Assembly (NCBI GenBank): GCA_023621975.1
Contig: JAMOAC010000489.1
Coordinates: 1 to 7,675 of the forward strand
Direction: 5' to 3'
Length of the DNA: 7,675 bases
From: Bacillota bacterium
GTDB taxonomy: Bacteria; Bacillota_A; Clostridia; Acetivibrionales; DUMB01
Part shown: piece by piece, positions 1 through 6,661 of the stretch
Position numbering within the stretch: the stretch's first letter is position 1
Layout of the letters: each line of letters begins with the position of its first letter
Notes under the pieces: model-generated
What the model was told of the DNA's origin: nothing
Databases searched by the model: none
Seen by the model: the letters and a program-made list of their open reading frames with translations, nothing else
Made by a program: the position numbers and the translations under genes

Positions 1-66
1 TTAAGCTTCTCAGTGCCGATGATACTAGGCTGGAGACGGCCTGGGAAAGTAGGTCTCTGCCAGAAA
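1..66 (+). rRNA. rrf: 5S ribosomal RNA, 3' part
   Basis: This is the 3' half of a 5S rRNA gene; its 5' part lies before the window. The sequence shows the usual order of conserved 5S blocks: TTAAGC at the start, GCCGATGATA (one side of loop E), a GGC/GCC helix around 28-42, then GAAAGTAGGT and the closing TGCCAG. The exact 3' end is uncertain by a few bases because the pairing 5' end is not in the window; about position 66 is the usual distance past the GCCAG block. A strong terminator follows at once, so this is probably the last gene of an rRNA operon transcribed on the + strand. Confidence 0.9.
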
Positions 67-72
67 TATATC

Positions 73-111
73 AAAGCCCTGTGCAAAAAGCACAGGGCTT
101 TGTTCTGTTTT
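73..111 (+). terminator. intrinsic terminator of the rRNA operon
   Basis: A perfect 12-bp stem pairs 73-84 (AAAGCCCTGTGC) with 90-101 (GCACAGGGCTTT) around a 5-nt A loop. The T-rich stretch TGTTCTGTTTT follows. It sits just after the 5S gene and should end rRNA transcription. Confidence 0.95.
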
Positions 112-407
112 GGCATAGTATTGATGTCTTTGTTTCCATAAAAAAGTCTCTATCAAGTTAAAAATGTCATTTTACAGTGTGCGATTAAGTGCCTTTTTAA
201 TTTTATGATTGTAGATATATATTGTGAAGCAAGTTGGAATTATTCATTTCGCAGGGATTACATCTAAAAGGCTGGAAGAATTCCATTTCTTGTTATATAA
301 TTACTCGTGAGTATTTGGAAGGGCAAATCTGCGTAATTAAATTTAATTTATGCTATGGGCAAATTGAAATTAAATTATTTTATTAAAAATCTGAATTTAT
401 ATTTGTA
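112..407. other. AT-rich non-coding spacer
   Basis: I see no gene in this spacer. It contains a short hairpin at 273-285 (TGGAA, loop GAA, TTCCA) and an all-AT palindrome at 335-348 (AATTAAATTTAATT). A 10-bp inverted repeat is also present, pairing 340-349 with 367-376. The AT-only repeats carry little information and may reflect base composition. No promoter here was convincing. Confidence 0.5.
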
Positions 408-452
408 TATGAATGTAATTTTTATTATGTTTGTTAATTATGAATGTAATTT
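408..452 (+). repeat. 14-bp direct repeat, possible operator
   Basis: TATGAATGTAATTT occurs at 408-421 and again at 439-452, 31 bp apart start to start, which is close to three helical turns. The match continues as 16 of 17 bases. One copy lies just upstream of the proposed -35 and the other fills the -35/-10 spacer, so the pair could be a binding site for a regulator of the rhamnosidase gene. No regulator is encoded in the window, so this role is inferred. Confidence 0.4.
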
Positions 453-459
453 ATAATAT
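431..459 (+). promoter_or_regulatory. probable promoter of the rhamnosidase gene
   Basis: TTGTTA (431-436) and TAATAT (454-459) are separated by 17 bp and resemble sigma-A-type -35 and -10 boxes. An overlapping TATAAT at 452-457 would give a shorter 15-bp spacer. Transcription would start near 466, leaving a leader of about 40 nt. The region is very AT-rich, so chance matches are easy. Confidence 0.4.
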
Positions 460-493
460 AATAAATATTTTATAAAATAGATAAACTTGAATC

Positions 494-499
494 AGGTGA
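494..499 (+). promoter_or_regulatory. ribosome binding site fixing the rhamnosidase start
   Basis: AGGTGA, complementary to the 16S 3' end, lies 5 nt before ATG 505. An in-frame TTG at 487 lies upstream of this site and so has no ribosome binding site of its own. ATG 505 is therefore the better start. Confidence 0.75.
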
Positions 500-504
500 T
501 TTTT

Positions 505-2847
505 ATGGATGAAACGAAAAATGATAACAGGTGGAAGGCAAATTGGATCAGTTACCCCTATGAACATTTTGACATGTCAAAAGCCGTTCCGGCGCCCTTT
601 TTCAGAAAATCCTTTTCCCTGAGTGAAAGAGTAAAGCAGGCCTACATACGCATATGCGGGCTTGGTTTCTTTGAACTGCACGTTAATGGGAAACGCGTGG
701 GGGACGAGGTATTAAATCCACCGTTCACCAAATATGATACGACGGTACTCTACAGTACTTTTGACGTTAAAGACATGCTTGTGACAGGTGAAAATACGAT
801 TGGGGTGATACTGGGCAACGGGAGATATAATATATTTTCAAAGAATGCATGGGATTATGAAAAAGCACCGTGGAGGCATCACCCCAAGTTTATATTGGAA
901 CTGCATATTATTACGGAGAATGACGAAAATTTGCTGATAAAAAGCGATTCATCCTGGAAGGCTTCCTTTGGCCCTATTATCAGTGACAGCCTGTATGGAG
1001 GGGAGGTTTATGATGCGCGGCTTGAAATGCCGGGCTGGGACAGACCGGGATTTGATGACAGCCGGTGGAGGCAGGCGTCTATATGCCGAGGTCCGGGAGG
1101 CATTCTAAAACCAATGGAGCTTGAACCCTGCAGAGTTATAAAAAGAATAAAGCCCAAAGCATTTTGGGAAATTCGCAGCGGTGTATGGGTTTATGATATG
1201 GGAATCAACATGTCGGGCTGGGCGGCGCTCAAGGTGAAGGGAGACAGAGGTACCGCCGTAACCATGAGATTTGCTGAAAAACTTACTTCTGAAGGTGACA
1301 TTGACCAATCAAATATTAATATGTTTGCAGATCCTGATGAATTCCAAAAGGATATATATATATTAAAAGGAGAGGGAGAGGAAGTCTGGGAGCCACGCTT
1401 TACATATCATGGCTTCCAGTTCATTCAGTTGAGCGGCTATCCGGGTACTCCCGACGAAAACAGTATTGAAGGATGCATGGTTTATACTGACCTGAAGGAC
1501 AGGGGAAGTTTTGAATGTTCCAATGAACTGTTAAACAAGATTCAGAAGGCCGCCAGGTTGTCTACTCTTGGAAATTACCACGGCATTCCCACTGACTGCC
1601 CTCACAGGGAAAAGAACGGATGGACGGGAGATGCGGTACTTTCAGCGGAACAGGTTCTGCTGAATTTTGAGCCGTCAAAAGCATATCGAAAATTTTTGCA
1701 GGATATGATAGACTGCCAGCGCCCTGACGGCCAGTTACCCGGTATTGTCCCCACAGGCGGGTGGGGTTATAACTGGGGCAGCGGCCCTGCGTGGGACTGC
1801 GCAATTGTTATGATTCCATGGTATATATACTTGTACCGGGGCGACAGGTCAATACTTTTGGAAATGTATGAGTACATGAAAAAGTATGTTGACTTTATGT
1901 CTTCCATGTCGGATGAATATATTGTGGATTTCGGACTGGGCGACTGGAACCCTCCGAAAGGAGGTCCTACAGGACATAAGTGCCCTTCCAAAGTTACTGA
2001 CACCGCCATTTATTACATGAACTGCAAGATTCTTGCCGATACTGCCAAAATACTGGGATACGAGGAAGATGCCATATATTATAATGAAAAAAAGAATAAC
2101 ATTTTCAATGCTTTCAACAGGGAATTTGTAAACAGCGAAACGGGAGAAGTTACAGGAAACTGCCAGACGTCCTATGCCTGCGCGTTATATTTCGGCCTTG
2201 TGGAGGGTGAAGTCAGGCAAAAGGTTATCAGCAACCTGGTTAAGGAGATTGAACGCTGCAAATATCATATTGACTGCGGAATTCTTGGCTCAAAGTACAT
2301 TTTGCAGGTGCTTACGGATATTGAGAGAGCAGATCTGGCATATGCAATCGCTTCACAGAGAACATTTCCGGGATGGGGGTACTGGATAGAGCATGGCGCA
2401 ACGACACTGTGGGAGACGTGGAACGGGGATTCTTCCAGGAATCATCACATGTTCAGCGATATAAGCGCATGGTTTTACAAGTGCCTTGCAGGAATAAACC
2501 CTGATCCGGAAGAGCCCGGTTTCAGGCATATAATCATCAAACCTCATCCTGTTGACGGCCTGGAATGGGTAAAAGCCTGCCACGAGTCATGCTATGGCAT
2601 GATTGAATGCAGTTGGAACAAGGCTGGAAAAGAAAAATTGACTCTAAGGGTGAGGGTGCCGGAAAACAGTTATGCCACCGTTTATGTACCGGGTGTTTGC
2701 AAACGGGCGACGGATGAAAACGGAAAACCGTTGAGTGCCGACGGCAAACTTAACGTTGAATGCGAAAAGAGAAAATATACGGTATACGAGGTAAAGCCCG
2801 GCACATATGAGTTTGAGTCTGAAATAATGCAGGCAGCAAAGTGCTGA
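505..2847 (+). CDS. alpha-L-rhamnosidase, glycoside hydrolase family 78
   Basis: This 780-residue enzyme should release terminal alpha-L-rhamnose from plant glycosides or rhamnogalacturonan fragments by the inverting GH78 mechanism. Domains in order: an N-terminal beta domain with the Bac_rhamnosid_N pattern (about 10-185, including GLGFFELHVNGKRVGD), a second beta domain (about 228-312), the (alpha/alpha)6 catalytic barrel (about 335-655), and a C-terminal beta domain from about 663. The family signature DCPHREKNGWTGDA gives D364, E369 and D376, matching the Asp/Glu(acid)/Asp set of Bacillus RhaB. GATTLWETW supplies the likely general base E637. All expected catalytic residues are present. 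There is no signal peptide or membrane segment, so it probably acts in the cytoplasm on imported oligosaccharides. It has its own promoter and terminator and no sugar transporter or regulator beside it. The exact substrate cannot be told from sequence. Confidence 0.92.
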   Translation: MDETKNDNRWKANWISYPYEHFDMSKAVPAPFFRKSFSLSERVKQAYIRICGLGFFELHVNGKRVGDEVLNPPFTKYDTTVLYSTFDVKDMLVTGENTIGVILGNGRYNIFSKNAWDYEKAPWRHHPKFILELHIITENDENLLIKSDSSWKASFGPIISDSLYGGEVYDARLEMPGWDRPGFDDSRWRQASICRGPGGILKPMELEPCRVIKRIKPKAFWEIRSGVWVYDMGINMSGWAALKVKGDRGTAVTMRFAEKLTSEGDIDQSNINMFADPDEFQKDIYILKGEGEEVWEPRFTYHGFQFIQLSGYPGTPDENSIEGCMVYTDLKDRGSFECSNELLNKIQKAARLSTLGNYHGIPTDCPHREKNGWTGDAVLSAEQVLLNFEPSKAYRKFLQDMIDCQRPDGQLPGIVPTGGWGYNWGSGPAWDCAIVMIPWYIYLYRGDRSILLEMYEYMKKYVDFMSSMSDEYIVDFGLGDWNPPKGGPTGHKCPSKVTDTAIYYMNCKILADTAKILGYEEDAIYYNEKKNNIFNAFNREFVNSETGEVTGNCQTSYACALYFGLVEGEVRQKVISNLVKEIERCKYHIDCGILGSKYILQVLTDIERADLAYAIASQRTFPGWGYWIEHGATTLWETWNGDSSRNHHMFSDISAWFYKCLAGINPDPEEPGFRHIIIKPHPVDGLEWVKACHESCYGMIECSWNKAGKEKLTLRVRVPENSYATVYVPGVCKRATDENGKPLSADGKLNVECEKRKYTVYEVKPGTYEFESEIMQAAKC

Positions 2848-2902
2848 AAATTTGCACAATAATCGCGTATGTCAAGTTTAAAAAATTGGTTGTTGGACAA
2901 AA

Positions 2903-2941
2903 TAAATGCAACCTGTTTTTAAGGTTTGCATTTACTTTTTT
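2903..2941 (+). terminator. intrinsic terminator after the rhamnosidase gene
   Basis: The arms 2903-2913 (TAAATGCAACC) and 2923-2934 (GGTTTGCATTTA) form an 11-bp stem with one bulged base and a 9-nt loop. A run of six T follows at 2936-2941. It separates the rhamnosidase unit from the S10 operon promoter. Confidence 0.85.
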
Positions 2942-2984
2942 AATTAACTTGTTAAAAAATTTATTAAAAATTTTAAAAATCTAC

Positions 2985-3013
2985 TTGTAAAAAAAAATTC
3001 GATGTAGTACAAT
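2985..3013 (+). promoter_or_regulatory. S10 operon promoter
   Basis: TTGTAA (2985-2990) and TACAAT (3008-3013) lie exactly 17 bp apart, a near-consensus housekeeping promoter with an A-rich spacer and AT-rich upstream DNA. Transcription should begin near 3020. I found no equally good promoter between here and rpsJ, so the S10 operon would have a leader of about 337 nt. Confidence 0.8.
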
Positions 3014-3019
3014 AGTGAA

Positions 3020-3151
3020 TGCTGTGACGTGGCATACGATGATGTAGGAGATTGCTATCCTTAGAGATAGGGAACTTCTGCGGAGAATGTCCGATTCGAG
3101 AAACCGGGCGACAAGTCACTGTACATTTTGCGTGATACACGATAAGTGTAC
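3020..3151 (+). promoter_or_regulatory. structured 5' domain of the S10 operon leader RNA
   Basis: The closing helix GTGAC 3024-3028 / GTCAC 3115-3119 can extend past a T-T mismatch to 3020-3022 / 3121-3123. It encloses hairpins CTATC 3055-3059 / GATAG 3066-3070, TTCT 3076-3079 / AGAA 3084-3087, and TGTC 3088-3091 / GACA 3110-3113. It abuts a strong hairpin: 3121-3128 pairs with 3144-3151 (8 bp, one G-U). Then comes a 2x2 internal loop, and CGTG 3131-3134 pairs with CACG 3138-3141 over an ATA triloop. The domain begins at the predicted transcription start, which suggests a cis-regulatory RNA. I do not recognise a T-box, SAM, TPP, FMN, glycine or c-di-AMP signature. It may be an autogenous ribosomal protein leader. 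Pairings were found by eye, without energies or alignment. Confidence 0.55.
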
Positions 3152-3163
3152 TAATTGGATGTT

Positions 3164-3244
3164 ATAGCCCAGGTTAAGTATGACCGGTCAGGTCAATATT
3201 TGATTGCCTGGGTTTTAAAATAGCATAAAATGAAACACCCGGCA
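3164..3244 (+). promoter_or_regulatory. terminator-like helix with a competing helix in the S10 leader
   Basis: Helix 1 pairs CCCAGG 3168-3173 with CCTGGG 3207-3212, extended by A-T and G-T at its base. It encloses a hairpin TGACC 3181-3185 / GGTCA 3191-3195 and is followed by TTTT (3213-3216). That is a short U tract, so any termination would be weak or conditional. Helix 2 uses the same right arm: 3205-3216 can pair with 3233-3244 in 11 bp with two single-base bulges. The two helices cannot coexist. This resembles an attenuator or structural switch, though helix 2 forms only after the T run has been transcribed. Confidence 0.45.
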
Positions 3245-3284
3245 TAGTGTACAGATTGATTGCTTGTTGTACGTAACAATAAAA

Positions 3285-3335
3285 AAGGGTTTCTTAATGA
3301 AAAGGTAAGCTGACTTTTCGGAAAGAATCACCCTT
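3285..3335 (+). promoter_or_regulatory. nested stem-loop just before the rpsJ ribosome binding site
   Basis: The outer helix pairs AAGGGTTTCTT (3285-3295) with AAGAA and ACCCTT (3323-3327, 3330-3335), with a 2-nt bulge. An inner hairpin pairs GAAAAG and T (3299-3306) with ACTTTTC (3313-3319), with one bulged G. The structure ends about 9 nt before the rpsJ GGAGG, where it could affect ribosome access or be a protein-binding site. No T run follows, so it is not a terminator. Confidence 0.5.
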
Positions 3336-3356
3336 ATGCTAGAAGGAGGTTTATGT

Positions 3357-3668
3357 ATGGCAAACAAACAGAAAATCAGAATTCGGTTGAAGGCATTCGA
3401 CTATCAGATACTTGATCAGTCGGCTGAAAAGATTGTTGAGACGGCAAAGAGAACAGGCGCACAGGTATCAGGCCCAGTGCCGCTGCCAACTGAAAAAGAA
3501 ATTATTACAATACTCAGAGCGCCTCACAAATACAAGGATTCACGTGAACAGTTTGAAATGCGCACACACAAAAGGCTTATTGATATACTGATGCCGACAC
3601 CCAAGACGGTTGATGCCTTGATGAGACTGGACTTACCTGCCGGTGTTGATATAGAAATCAAGCTGTAA
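3357..3668 (+). CDS. rpsJ: 30S ribosomal protein S10 (NusE)
   Basis: The product is 103 residues, the normal S10 length. It is a protein of the 30S head and, as NusE, a partner of NusB and NusG in transcription antitermination and coupling. The family signature is at about 30-45 ([16 protein letters not shown]), followed by the extended rRNA-binding loop with [11 protein letters not shown]. The start at 3357 gives [10 protein letters not shown] and lies 7 nt after AAGGAGG (3343-3349). An in-frame ATG at 3336 would add seven atypical residues and lies upstream of that site, so it is rejected. This is the first gene of the S10 operon, behind the long structured leader. Confidence 0.97.
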   Translation: MANKQKIRIRLKAFDYQILDQSAEKIVETAKRTGAQVSGPVPLPTEKEIITILRAPHKYKDSREQFEMRTHKRLIDILMPTPKTVDALMRLDLPAGVDIEIKL

Positions 3669-3707
3669 GCAATAAATAGAAACTGCGCATAAATAATTAA
3701 AGGTCAT

Positions 3708-3742
3708 GTTCATATACCGGAATTTTTAAACCGGGTATGAAC
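3708..3742 (+). other. stem-loop between rpsJ and rplC
   Basis: In the 99-nt rpsJ-rplC gap, GTTCATA 3708-3714 pairs with TATGAAC 3736-3742. CCGG 3717-3720 pairs with CCGG 3731-3734, across a small internal loop and under a 10-nt AT loop. No T run follows, so termination is unlikely. A processing site, a stability element or a protein-binding site is possible. This gap is the longest in the operon. Confidence 0.6.
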
Positions 3743-3767
3743 CAATAACCATAGGAGGGAAGAAGAA

Positions 3768-4406
3768 ATGAACAAAGCCATACTTGGTAAAAAAATCGGC
3801 ATGACTCAGATATTCAATGAAGAAGGCTTGGCTATACCTGTTACGGTTATAGAAGCAGGCCCATGTACGGTTGTTCAGAAAAAGACAATTGAAACTGATG
3901 GATATAATGCAATAAAAGTAGGATTTGAGGATGTTCCTGAGAGGAAGCTCAATAAGCCCGAAAGGGGATTATTTGCAAAAATTAATGTACCATTCAAAAA
4001 GTACCTGAGAGAATTCAAATTTGAAGACATTGACAAATATGAAGTAGGCCAGGAAATTAAAGTAAGCGATATGTTCGCTGCAGGGGACCTGGTTGATGTA
4101 AGCGGTATTTCAAAGGGAAAAGGATTCCAGGGAGCGATCAAAAGACACGGTTTCTCAATCGGAAGAATGTCCCACGGTTCGAAATATCATAGAAGAGCTG
4201 GTTCAATGGGCTCCACATCAACCCCCGGTCGTGTATTTAAAGGCAAAAAGTTGCCTGGCCATATGGGAGCAAGAAAGGTAACAATACAGAACCTTGATGT
4301 AGTCAGAGTGGACGCAGATAGGAATTTGCTTTTGGTCAAGGGTTCCGTACCTGGCCCAAAAGGTGGTCTGTTAATTATCAAGGAAGCTGTTAAGTCCAGC
4401 AAGTAA
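3768..4406 (+). CDS. rplC: 50S ribosomal protein L3
   Basis: The 212-residue product is close to the usual bacterial L3 length. L3 binds 23S rRNA early in 50S assembly and sends an extended loop toward the peptidyl transferase centre. The start [16 protein letters not shown] is typical. The conserved central extension covers about 115-170, with [23 protein letters not shown]. The Gln that PrmB methylates in E. coli L3 appears to be Ser here, judged by eye. AGGAGG at 3753-3758 precedes ATG 3768. The gene follows rpsJ after a spacer that contains a stem-loop. Confidence 0.97.
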   Translation: MNKAILGKKIGMTQIFNEEGLAIPVTVIEAGPCTVVQKKTIETDGYNAIKVGFEDVPERKLNKPERGLFAKINVPFKKYLREFKFEDIDKYEVGQEIKVSDMFAAGDLVDVSGISKGKGFQGAIKRHGFSIGRMSHGSKYHRRAGSMGSTSTPGRVFKGKKLPGHMGARKVTIQNLDVVRVDADRNLLLVKGSVPGPKGGLLIIKEAVKSSK

Positions 4407-4429
4407 AAGGTGCGAAGGGAGGAAAAAAG

Positions 4430-5053
4430 ATGCCAAAGGTTGATTTATACAATATGGACGGTGAAGTGGTTGGAGATATAGAGTTAAGCGATAATATTTT
4501 CAACGTTGAGATAAATGAAGCAGCTCTTCATCTTGCCGTTGTCAATCAGTTAGCAAATAAAAGGCAAGGCACGCATTCCACCAAAACGATAAGCGAAGTA
4601 AGAGGCGGCGGCGCCAAGCCTTGGAGGCAAAAGGGCACAGGTAGGGCAAGACATGGAAGCATAAGGTCTCCACTGTGGACAAAGGGCGGTATTGTACACG
4701 GACCTAAGCCAAGAAGTTATCGCTTCTCTATACCGAAGAAAGTAAAGAGACTTGCTTTGAAATCAGCTCTTACTTCAAAAGTACGTGAAAACAACATAAT
4801 TGTTTTAGATGAACTGAAATTTGATGAAATCAAGACCCGGAAGATGGTTAATGTGCTTAATAACCTGAATATAAAAACAAGTACATTGATAGTGCTTCCG
4901 GAGAAAAATGAAATCGTGGAGAAGTCTGCGAGAAATATACCGGGTGTAAAAACCGCCTTGGTAAATACAATTAATACGTATGATATCTTAAAGTATGAAA
5001 AGTTCCTTATCACCAAGGATGCGGTTGCTAAGGTCGAGGAGGTGTACGCATAA
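4430..5053 (+). CDS. rplD: 50S ribosomal protein L4
   Basis: The 207-residue product is full length for L4. Its globular domain binds 23S rRNA and its long loop reaches into the peptide exit tunnel. The loop is visible at about 46-100 and includes [20 protein letters not shown] and [14 protein letters not shown]. In gammaproteobacteria L4 represses the S10 operon by binding its leader; whether that holds here is unknown. GGGAGG at 4417-4422 precedes ATG 4430, 23 nt after rplC. The stop codon TAA shares its last A with the rplW start, so translation of the two is probably coupled. Confidence 0.97.
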   Translation: MPKVDLYNMDGEVVGDIELSDNIFNVEINEAALHLAVVNQLANKRQGTHSTKTISEVRGGGAKPWRQKGTGRARHGSIRSPLWTKGGIVHGPKPRSYRFSIPKKVKRLALKSALTSKVRENNIIVLDELKFDEIKTRKMVNVLNNLNIKTSTLIVLPEKNEIVEKSARNIPGVKTALVNTINTYDILKYEKFLITKDAVAKVEEVYA

Positions 5054-5406
5054 TGAGAAGCCCTGAAGAAATTATCATAAGGCCATATATCACGGAGAAG
5101 AGCAACGCTGAAGTAGCAAACGGCAAGTACACTTTCATCGTAGATTCAAGGGCTACAAAGACGGAAATAAAAAATGCTGTTGAAAAGCTGTTCCAGGTTA
5201 AAGTATTGAAGGTTAACACAGCCAACTACGAAGGAAAAGTAAAAAGATACGGTGTACATGTCGGCTCAAGGCCTGATTGGAAAAAGGCTGTTGTGAAAAT
5301 AGACCTCGATCCGCAGCCTGAAACTTATTATGAAAAGGGTAACAAACAGGTTACAACCAATAAGAAGTATAAGACAAGTATCGAAGAATTTGGAATTGTA
5401 CAATAG
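5053..5406 (+). CDS. rplW: 50S ribosomal protein L23, slightly long
   Basis: L23 lies at the exit of the peptide tunnel and docks trigger factor and SRP. The opening, with IIIRPYITEKS, is typical, as are the central TKTEIKNAVEKLF helix and the KRYGVHVGSRPDWKKAVVKI strand region. At 117 residues it is about 20 longer than the common 95-100. The extra residues lie at about 86-108 (PQPETYYEKGNKQVTTNKKY), before a normal-looking end SIEEFG. The ATG at 5053 overlaps the rplD stop by 1 nt (TAATG). The ribosome binding site GAGGAGGTG (5036-5044) lies inside the rplD end. The reading frame is intact, so this is not a frameshift. Confidence 0.95.
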   Translation: MRSPEEIIIRPYITEKSNAEVANGKYTFIVDSRATKTEIKNAVEKLFQVKVLKVNTANYEGKVKRYGVHVGSRPDWKKAVVKIDLDPQPETYYEKGNKQVTTNKKYKTSIEEFGIVQ

Positions 5407-5451
5407 ACGCCACTAAAATTTAACGGTTAATTGAAAAAGGAGTGAGAAGAG

Positions 5452-6285
5452 ATGGCAATAAAAAGTTATAGTCCTACTTCTCCTGCCAGAAGGTTCATGA
5501 CTGTTCCTGCATTTGAAGATTTAACAGATAAAGAACCGGAAAAATCTCTGTTGGTTCCTTTAAAGAAAAAAGGCGGGAGAAATTCTTACGGCAGGATTAC
5601 AGTACGCCACCGCGGCGGCGGCGCTAAAAGGCATTATAGAATTATAGATTTCAAGAGAGATAAAGACGGAATACCGGCAAAGGTTGCTGCTATAGAATAC
5701 GATCCGAACAGGACTGCATATATTGCGCTCCTTCATTATGTAGATGGGGAAAAAAGATACATTCTTGCACCATTGGACCTGAAACCAGGTGATGTAGTAG
5801 TATCAGGAGACGATGCTGATATTAAGCCCGGTAATGCTCTCAAACTCGCAAACATTCCTGTTGGTACCCTGATCCACAACATCGAATTAAAACCCGGTAA
5901 AGGTGGACAGCTCGTAAGAGCAGCAGGAAGTGCGGCACAGCTTATGGCTAAAGAAGGCAATTATGCTCAGGTAAGGCTGCCATCCGGAGAAGTTCGGATG
6001 ATTAGCATTTTGTGCAAAGCTACAATAGGCCAGCTGAGCAATGTTGAGCATGAAAACATTACTATCGGTAAAGCCGGAAGAAAAAGATGGATGGGAATCA
6101 GGCCCACAGTTCGTGGTGTTGTTATGAACCCGGTTGACCACCCGCACGGCGGTGGTGAAGGTAAGTCACCGATAGGAAGACCTACTCCGGTTACTCCATG
6201 GGGTAAGCCAACACTTGGATATAAGACAAGGAAGAAGAACAAGAAGTCTGATAAATTCATAGTTAAGAGAAGAAATGTGAAGTAG
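5452..6285 (+). CDS. rplB: 50S ribosomal protein L2
   Basis: The 277-residue product is the normal L2 length. L2 is a primary 23S rRNA binder needed for subunit association and for the peptidyl transferase site. The OB-like domain spans about 40-125 and includes [12 protein letters not shown] at 52-63. The SH3-like domain spans about 130-200. The C-terminal block [18 protein letters not shown] contains H230, equivalent to the functionally important His229 of E. coli. The basic tail ends [20 protein letters not shown] at 5437-5445 precedes ATG 5452, after a 45-nt gap from rplW. Confidence 0.97.
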   Translation: MAIKSYSPTSPARRFMTVPAFEDLTDKEPEKSLLVPLKKKGGRNSYGRITVRHRGGGAKRHYRIIDFKRDKDGIPAKVAAIEYDPNRTAYIALLHYVDGEKRYILAPLDLKPGDVVVSGDDADIKPGNALKLANIPVGTLIHNIELKPGKGGQLVRAAGSAAQLMAKEGNYAQVRLPSGEVRMISILCKATIGQLSNVEHENITIGKAGRKRWMGIRPTVRGVVMNPVDHPHGGGEGKSPIGRPTPVTPWGKPTLGYKTRKKNKKSDKFIVKRRNVK

Positions 6286-6320
6286 TCCAGGAAGTTTATG
6301 GAAGGAGGATCAGAGCATAA

Positions 6321-6605
6321 ATGGGCAGATCGTTAAAAAAGGGACCGTTTGTAGACCCCAAGCTTCTTAAGAAGATCGAAGAAATGAACAAGAACAATGA
6401 AAAGAAAGTTATAAAGACATGGTCAAGAGATTCAACCATATTCCCACAGATGGTTGGACATACAATCGCGGTTCACGACGGAAGGAAGCATGTTCCGATT
6501 TATATAACTGAAGAAATGGTTGGCCACAAGTTGGGTGAATTTGCTCCGACAAGAACTTTTAAAGGGCACGGACACCATACGGAAAGGTCAACAGCGTTGA
6601 AGTAA
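6321..6605 (+). CDS. rpsS: 30S ribosomal protein S19
   Basis: The 94-residue product is the usual S19 size. It sits in the 30S head with S13 and contacts the A-site tRNA region. The start [12 protein letters not shown] is typical, and the family signature is seen around [17 protein letters not shown] (67-83). AAGGAGGAT at 6302-6310 precedes ATG 6321, with about 12 nt between GGAGG and the start, a little longer than for its neighbours. It follows rplB after 35 nt. A stem-loop lies just after its stop. Confidence 0.97.
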   Translation: MGRSLKKGPFVDPKLLKKIEEMNKNNEKKVIKTWSRDSTIFPQMVGHTIAVHDGRKHVPIYITEEMVGHKLGEFAPTRTFKGHGHHTERSTALK

Positions 6606-6611
6606 AAATAC

Positions 6612-6644
6612 ACCTTCAAGCGTGTTGTGTGTGTTGAAGGTTTT
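6612..6644 (+). other. stem-loop with short T run between rpsS and rplV
   Basis: ACCTTCAA 6612-6619 pairs perfectly with TTGAAGGT 6634-6641 (8 bp) over a 14-nt GT-rich loop and runs into TTTT (6641-6644). It has the form of a weak intrinsic terminator, yet it lies in mid-operon, 5 nt before the rplV GGAGG. Partial termination, an RNA end or processing point, or control of rplV translation are all possible. Confidence 0.55.
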
Positions 6645-6661
6645 GAAAGGAGGAATTCCAG

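Noticed and set aside
335..376. AT-only palindrome and inverted repeat as an operator
   Set aside because: It contains only A and T in an AT-rich spacer and is too far upstream of the proposed promoter, so chance is the simplest explanation.
487..504. TTG at 487 as the start of the rhamnosidase
   Set aside because: The ribosome binding site AGGTGA at 494-499 lies downstream of it and is well placed for ATG 505. The extra six residues have no family support.
2174..2389. 71-codon + strand frame inside the rhamnosidase gene
   Set aside because: It overlaps the catalytic domain in another frame and has no recognisable motif.
3020..3123. Known riboswitch or T-box in the S10 leader
   Set aside because: I looked for T-box, SAM, TPP, FMN, glycine, c-di-GMP and c-di-AMP core sequences and saw none. 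The T-loop-like TTCGAG at 3095-3100 lacks the rest of a tRNA.
3336..3356. ATG at 3336 as the start of rpsJ
   Set aside because: The strong AAGGAGG lies after it and before ATG 3357, which gives the standard S10 N terminus and length.
4717..5016. 99-codon open frame on the - strand inside rplD
   Set aside because: It lies fully inside a certain ribosomal protein gene, has no recognisable product, and no gene-like context on that strand. The other - strand frames inside the GH78, rplC and rplB genes were rejected for the same reason.
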